Source: Eriocheir sinensis (Eukaryota; Arthropoda; Malacostraca; Decapoda; Varunidae). From it: DNA of 64,000 bases. The first letter of the stretch is position 1; every line of letters begins with the position of its first letter. The notes under the pieces are model-generated. The model searched no databases, was not told the origin of the DNA, and saw only the letters and a program-made list of their open reading frames with translations. A program made the position numbers and the translations under genes. The stretch covers positions 4,736,535 to 4,800,534 of the forward strand of contig NC_066562.1 in the NCBI RefSeq assembly GCF_024679095.1. The letters run 5' to 3'. Positions 59,591-64,000 of this stretch are shown here, piece after piece.

Positions 59591-60480
59591 GAACGGTCTG
59601 AAGCTTGGGGCCGTATAACAGGTCGAATCCGAGAAGTTTTGGGTCCCTACAGAGTTTGATTTAGGGGCCGTATGATAAGTCGGATCCAAGAAGTTTTGGC
59701 CCGTATTACAAATTGGATCCAAGAAGTTTTGGGTCCCTATAGAGTCTGGTTTAGGGGCTGTATGATAAGTCAGATCCGAGAAGTTTTGGGTCCCTATAGA
59801 GTCTGGGTTAGGGGCTGTATGATAAGTCAGATCCGAGAAGTTTTGGGTCCCTATAGAGTCTGGTTTAGGGGCCGTATGATGAGTCGGATCCGGAAAGTTT
59901 TGGGTCCCTGCAGAGTTTGTTTTAGGGGGCGTAATGCAAGTCGGATCTTAGAAGTTTCGGGTCCCTGCAGAGTTTGCTTTAGGGGCCGTATAATAAGTCA
60001 GATCGAAGAAGTTTTGGGTCCGTACAGAGTTTGGTTTAGGAGCCGTATGATAAGTCGGATCCAAGAAGTTTTGGGTCCCTATAGAGTGTGGTTTAGGGGC
60101 CGTGTTACAAGTCAGATCCAAGAAGTTTCAGGTCCTTATAGAGTTTGGTTTAGGAGCTGGATCCGAGAGTTTTGGATCCCTGCAGAGTTTGGCTTAAGGG
60201 CTGTATTACTAGTCGGATCCAAGAAGTTTCGGGTCCTTATAGAGAGTGGTTTTGGGACTGTATTACTAGTCGGATCCAAGAAGTTTCGGGTCCTTATAGA
60301 GAGTGGTTTTGGGACTGTATTACTAGTCGGATCCAAGAAGTTTCGGGTCCTTATAGAGAGTGGTTTTGGGACTGTATTACTAGTCGGATCCAAGAAGTTT
60401 CGGGTCCTTGTAGAGAGTGGTTTTGGGACTGTATTACTAGTCGGATCCAAGAAGTTTCGAGTCCCTACAGAGTTTGGTAT
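59591..60480. repeat. 57-bp tandem array, about 15 copies, open on both strands
   Basis: Unit GGATCCAAGAAGTTTCGGGT, CCTTATAGAGAGTGGTTTTG, then GGACTGTATTACTAGTC. The 57-bp period (19 codons) keeps frames open: 271 codons on + and 144 on -. The last five units (from about 60205) are almost identical; earlier ones diverge. No known domain. Confidence 0.92.
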
Positions 60481-61090
60481 GATTTGATTGATTGATAGGT
60501 TATTGTTGCAAGTAAACAACAAAGGAGAAGGGAGGAGCATGCCATCCCAGCCCCCAGGCAGTACATACATTCATTCATTCATCGCAATTTTCAATGAGGA
60601 AATGACGAGTGTGGCTGCGTTGGTGTTCATCGGCTTTCTGAACCGAGCGCCTCAAATGTAAAAAAAAGTGTTACGATGTACAGACTGTGATTATACAACT
60701 AAGGATACATGTGTAAGTAGCACCAGGAAACTAAAAAGATACAATGGTAGGGTGAAAGTAGCACCAGGAAACTAAAAAGATACAATGGTAGGGGACAAGT
60801 GCTAAAAAAATAAAGGCCTTGGTTTAGTCAAGGGAGTAGACATAAGGAGCTTTTTTTTATTATTGTTTCCTTTTTTTGTGCCCTTGTGCTGTCTCCTTTG
60901 CTGTAAAAAAAAGGGGAAGGGACTGAACATATAACTCTGTAGGGATCTTAAATTTCTCGGCCCTTAGTCTATTTTTTCAACTTTGTCTGATTTACATAAT
61001 TCAAAAAGCTAAAAGCGAATGTAAAACTATAAGAAATGAAAATCCGCTATCATTTTCTTATCACTAACTTTGTATATCACTGAAAATTAG
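60481..61090. mobile_element. Unique sequence with a short LINE 3' end (family L3)
   Basis: At about 60848-60912 the + strand carries TTGTTTCCTTTTTTTGTGCC and GTGCTGTCTCCTTTGCTG with an A-run, the last 60 bp of the LINE 3' family. A 42-bp direct repeat (GTAGCACCAGGAAACTAAAA...) lies at about 60717-60798. Confidence 0.7.
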
Positions 61091-61093
61091 AGC

Positions 61094-61138
<45 letters not shown>

Positions 61139-61301
61139 TACACTCATAACTTTTGAGGGATGGAAAGAAATGTGTCTATAGCTTTATTGTTTGTATGTAT
61201 GTATGTTTATGTGTATATACTCAATGTGTGTTTAATATGTGTGTGTGTGTGTGTGTGTGTGCGTGTGTGCGCCATCTCACTGTTGTTAATTGGTGCTGGG
61301 A

Positions 61302-61346
<45 letters not shown>

Positions 61347-61539
61347 CAAGGTGTGATGTCATACCTTCGATTATTATTGCTAGTCCACACCTGTTGCTCC
61401 TCCTCCTCCTCCTCCTCCTCCTCCTCTTCCTTTTACTCCCATATTACTTTTCTAAGACCATATTTTATCTTTTCTTTTTCCTCTATGATTATTTTGCATT
61501 GCCTTTACTATTTGATTCATAATATTGTTTGGTAGGCAC

Positions 61540-61594
<55 letters not shown>

Positions 61595-62030
61595 GTTATT
61601 ATTGTTGCTACTACTACTACTACTACTACCACTACTACTACAGTCTGAGAGCTTCATTTATCTTATTTCTCTATGTTTATTTATTATTTTTCATCTATCT
61701 TTTTTTTTTTATTATTATTATTATTCACGGTTCCCCATTTCCCCTTCCATGTCTTTCCTTTCCATTCCCTTCATTACCCTTATTTCCCATCTCTACCACT
61801 ACTAAAACCACTTCTACTGCTATTTATTTATGTTCAGCAATGTAAACAGCTATAGAAACGCATCCCATTATTGTATTAAGAAATTATTTACTCTGTGTCT
61901 ATCTGTCGGGAAGAGTGAGAAACATTGTTATATTGCATTGTAACCTTTGTAAAACCTTATAATATCTTGTTTTATTCAATATGGTTTAGTTATTTAAGGG
62001 TTGTCTATGTGTGTGTGTGTGTGTGTGTGT
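61091..62030. repeat. Microsatellite cluster: (TTA)n, (GT)n, (CTC)n, (CTA)n
   Basis: (TTA)n about 61094-61138, (GT)n about 61239-61265 and 61302-61344, (CTC)n about 61397-61425, (TTA)n about 61540-61596, (CTA)n about 61610-61640 and (GT)n about 62009-62030. Confidence 0.92.
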
Positions 62031-62211
62031 TATTTTTCTCCTCCCTAAGCTGTCTGTCCGGAGGGAAGAGGAATGAGGAACAATATGAAAGCCTATAAAT
62101 TTGAGCCTCTTGTGTGTGTGTGTGTGTGTGCTTTTTCTCCTCTCAAAGCTGTCTGTCTGGAGGGAAGAGGAAAGAGGAAAAGTATGAAAGCCTATAAATT
62201 TAATCCTCTTA

Positions 62212-62244
<33 letters not shown>

Positions 62245-62310
62245 TTTCTATAGTGTGTTCCTGAAATGTGTGTGTGTGTGTGTGTGTGTGTGTACCTCCT
62301 CTCATCGTGA
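62031..62310. repeat. Direct duplication of about 95 bp joined by (GT)n
   Basis: TTTTCTCCTCCCTAAGCTGT through GAAAGCCTATAAATTTGAGC is duplicated at about 62034 and 62131, each flanked by (GT)n. More (GT)n at 62214-62240 and 62268-62292. Confidence 0.88.
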
Positions 62311-63292
62311 CTCATGTTGGCTAAGTTTTCTTGAACCTTCGCCCCGTGCAAAATTCACCATGCTGCCACCCGCTTTTATAAATGGACAGGAAAATATAAC
62401 ACTTTGGTAACGCTGCTGTTTTATTGCCATCCTGAGGTAAGGTTTGCGACTTACATCCTCCTCTGATAGTGTTTTTTTAATATATTTTCTTACTTATTTA
62501 TTTATTTTGTTTATTTATATTTTTTTACATCCTCCGATAGTGTTTGTGTTTTGCGTGTTTATTTCTTCGACCAGAACTACCTATTCGACCTCCACAGCCT
62601 CCTTCTCGACCTCCACAGCCTCCTCCTCGACCTCCACACTCAAGTATATGACCTCTTCAACCTCCATAATCTATTCTTCAACCTCTAAAACCTCCTTGAA
62701 TCTCCACAACCTCATCCTCAACCTCCTCTTTGACCGCTTAAATATTCTTGACCTCCACAACCTCATCCTTGACCTCCACACTAGTATTTGACCTCTTTAA
62801 CCTCCGTGATCTATTCTTTGACCTCCACAACTTGCTCCTTGACCTCTAAAACCTCCTTCTACAACCTCCACAACCTTATCCTGAACGTCTGACCTCAAAT
62901 CTATCTCCTCGACCTCCACAACCTCATCCTAGACCTTTTTTTTGTCGTCTTAAATCAATTTCTTCAACCTCCAAAACCTCACATAACCTCCTCCTTAATT
63001 AACCTCTAAAAACCTCCTTCTTCAACCTCCACAACCTCATCCTCGACATAACTATAAAATCCGCCAGTTATAACTTCCTTATTTTAATCACCTTTCAATT
63101 TTATCTTTTTCTCTAGTTTTGTTTTATTTCAACTTATTTTTAACTTTTTTTATTTCCTTATATGTATTAATCTATTTTCCTTTCTGTGTGCATTTTGGCG
63201 GTGTTAATGGTTTGCCTCTGTGTTCTGTGTCCTGTGTTCTTCTTGGGGTTCTTTTTACAGAGGAATGAGGTGTAGGCCTATGTGTGTTCTTC
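62311..63292. repeat. Degenerate CGACCTCCACAACCTC repeat in mixed sequence
   Basis: From about 62570 to 63050 short units around CCTCCACAACCTCATCCT recur irregularly. The rest is T-rich sequence without a gene. Confidence 0.75.
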
Positions 63293-63370
63293 GTCTCCGT
63301 GGTCTAGTGGTTAGTGTGCCTATCTGTGAATCAGCGGGCCTGAGTTCGAGTCCAGCCATAGAGTGAGCAC
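63293..63370 (+). mobile_element. tRNA-derived SINE head
   Basis: TGGTCTAGTGGTTAG at about 63300-63314 (A box) and AGTTCGAGTCC at 63343-63353 (B box), with the same intervening layout as the SINE at 30902 (GTGCCT...GCGGGCCTG). The acceptor arm does not pair well and no body or tail is clear, so it is a SINE head or tRNA pseudogene. Confidence 0.7.
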
Positions 63371-63650
63371 CCATCTTCACCATTGGTTCTTCAGTGAGTT
63401 GCTTGGTGGTGAGTTATTTATGGGTTTTGATATTGATTTTTTCTTTTCTAATCTTACAAACTGCTTTCAGATCTGTTAATTAATTGCTTCACCTGTCCTT
63501 TTTTGTTTGTTTTAAGGGTTACTCAAGAACTATGCTGCGAGTGAGTTAGTATATCATTGTTTCAACTCATTATTGTCATTAGCACCATTGTTTTGTTTTG
63601 TATGGGATTTATTTGCTGATTTATGTCGTTCATATGCATTTAAGTCTGCA
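63371..63650. other. Unannotated sequence
   Basis: T-rich unique sequence after the SINE head. Nothing recognised. Confidence 0.5.
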
Positions 63651-64000
63651 TAAGGATAGAAGAGTAGGAGAGAGAGGGAAAAGGGAAGAGACGGGGAGAG
63701 AGGAAGGAGGAAAGGATGTGAAAGGAAAAAGGGAAAAGGAGAAGGAGAGAGGGGAAGGAGGAAAGGATGGGAAAGAAAAAAGGGAAAAAGGGAAGGTAAG
63801 AAAGGAAGGAGAGGTGAAAGAAAAAATTGAAAAAGAGAAGGAAAGAAAGGAAGGAGGAAAGCAGGTGGAAGGAAAACGGGAAGAGGAGAAGGAAAGAAAG
63901 GAAGGAGAGAGGTGAGAGAAAAAATGGAAAAAGAGAAGGAAAGAAAGGAAGGAGAGAGAGGAAGGAGGAAAGGAGGTGAAAGAAAAAAGGGAAAATGTGA
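63651..64000. repeat. Polypurine tract running off the window end
   Basis: A/G-only sequence of GGAAGGAGGAAAGGATG-like units at about 55-65 bp spacing. The open frame here is Lys/Glu/Arg/Gly and not a gene. Confidence 0.88.

Noticed and set aside
59672..60487. 271-codon frame with a 19-residue repeat
   Set aside because: The period of 57 bp is a multiple of three, so frames stay open on both strands. No start context or known domain.

Overview
This is a stretch of a metazoan nuclear genome that is overwhelmingly repetitive. Four things point to an arthropod, most probably a decapod or other malacostracan crustacean: one intron-bearing animal gene, an interstitial run of the arthropod telomere motif TTAGG, many non-LTR retrotransposon fragments of the type common in crustaceans, and an extreme load of di- and trinucleotide microsatellites. 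I cannot name the species from sequence alone.

There is one confident host gene. Five exons on the + strand between 21830 and 33971 encode a 287-residue homologue of PEDS1 (TMEM189/Kua), the plasmanylethanolamine desaturase that makes the vinyl-ether bond of plasmalogens. All splice sites are GT/AG, the reading frame is continuous, and the histidine-rich catalytic motifs are intact. Its introns (about 8.1, 0.95, 1.2 and 1.05 kb) are packed with repeats, including a 265-bp (GA)n tract ending 38 bp before exon 4.

Layout. 1-3000: microsatellites and polypurine/polypyrimidine tracts. 3040-6510: a 38-bp satellite, then two oppositely oriented arrays of one 31-bp unit. 6800-10210: foldback elements and nested MITEs with LINE ends. 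10280-11710: a 30-bp minisatellite with an open frame. 11.9-16.9 kb: microsatellites around LINE fragments. 17.1-18.3 kb: a 78-bp array derived from a MITE. 20.1-21.8 kb: an AT-rich array, then 1 kb of polypurine up to the PEDS1 start. 21.8-34.4 kb: PEDS1. 34.8-39.5 kb: four adjoining tandem arrays, one of them a MITE with a five-fold internal expansion. 39.6-42.6 kb: palindromic and TTAA-flanked MITEs. 40.6-45.7 kb: more arrays. 46.7-47.4 kb: a candidate solo LTR. 47.5-64 kb: more tandem arrays, two further MITE copies and a second tRNA-derived SINE head.

Nearly all other long open frames are translations of simple repeats and are not annotated as genes. I see no operon-like or defence-like gene system. 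The most distinctive biology is in the mobile elements. One 221-bp MITE family has been expanded internally with different unit lengths at separate loci. A minisatellite array is visible beside its own apparent empty site. Reverse-transcriptase fragments sit inside what may be a TTAA-flanked element.
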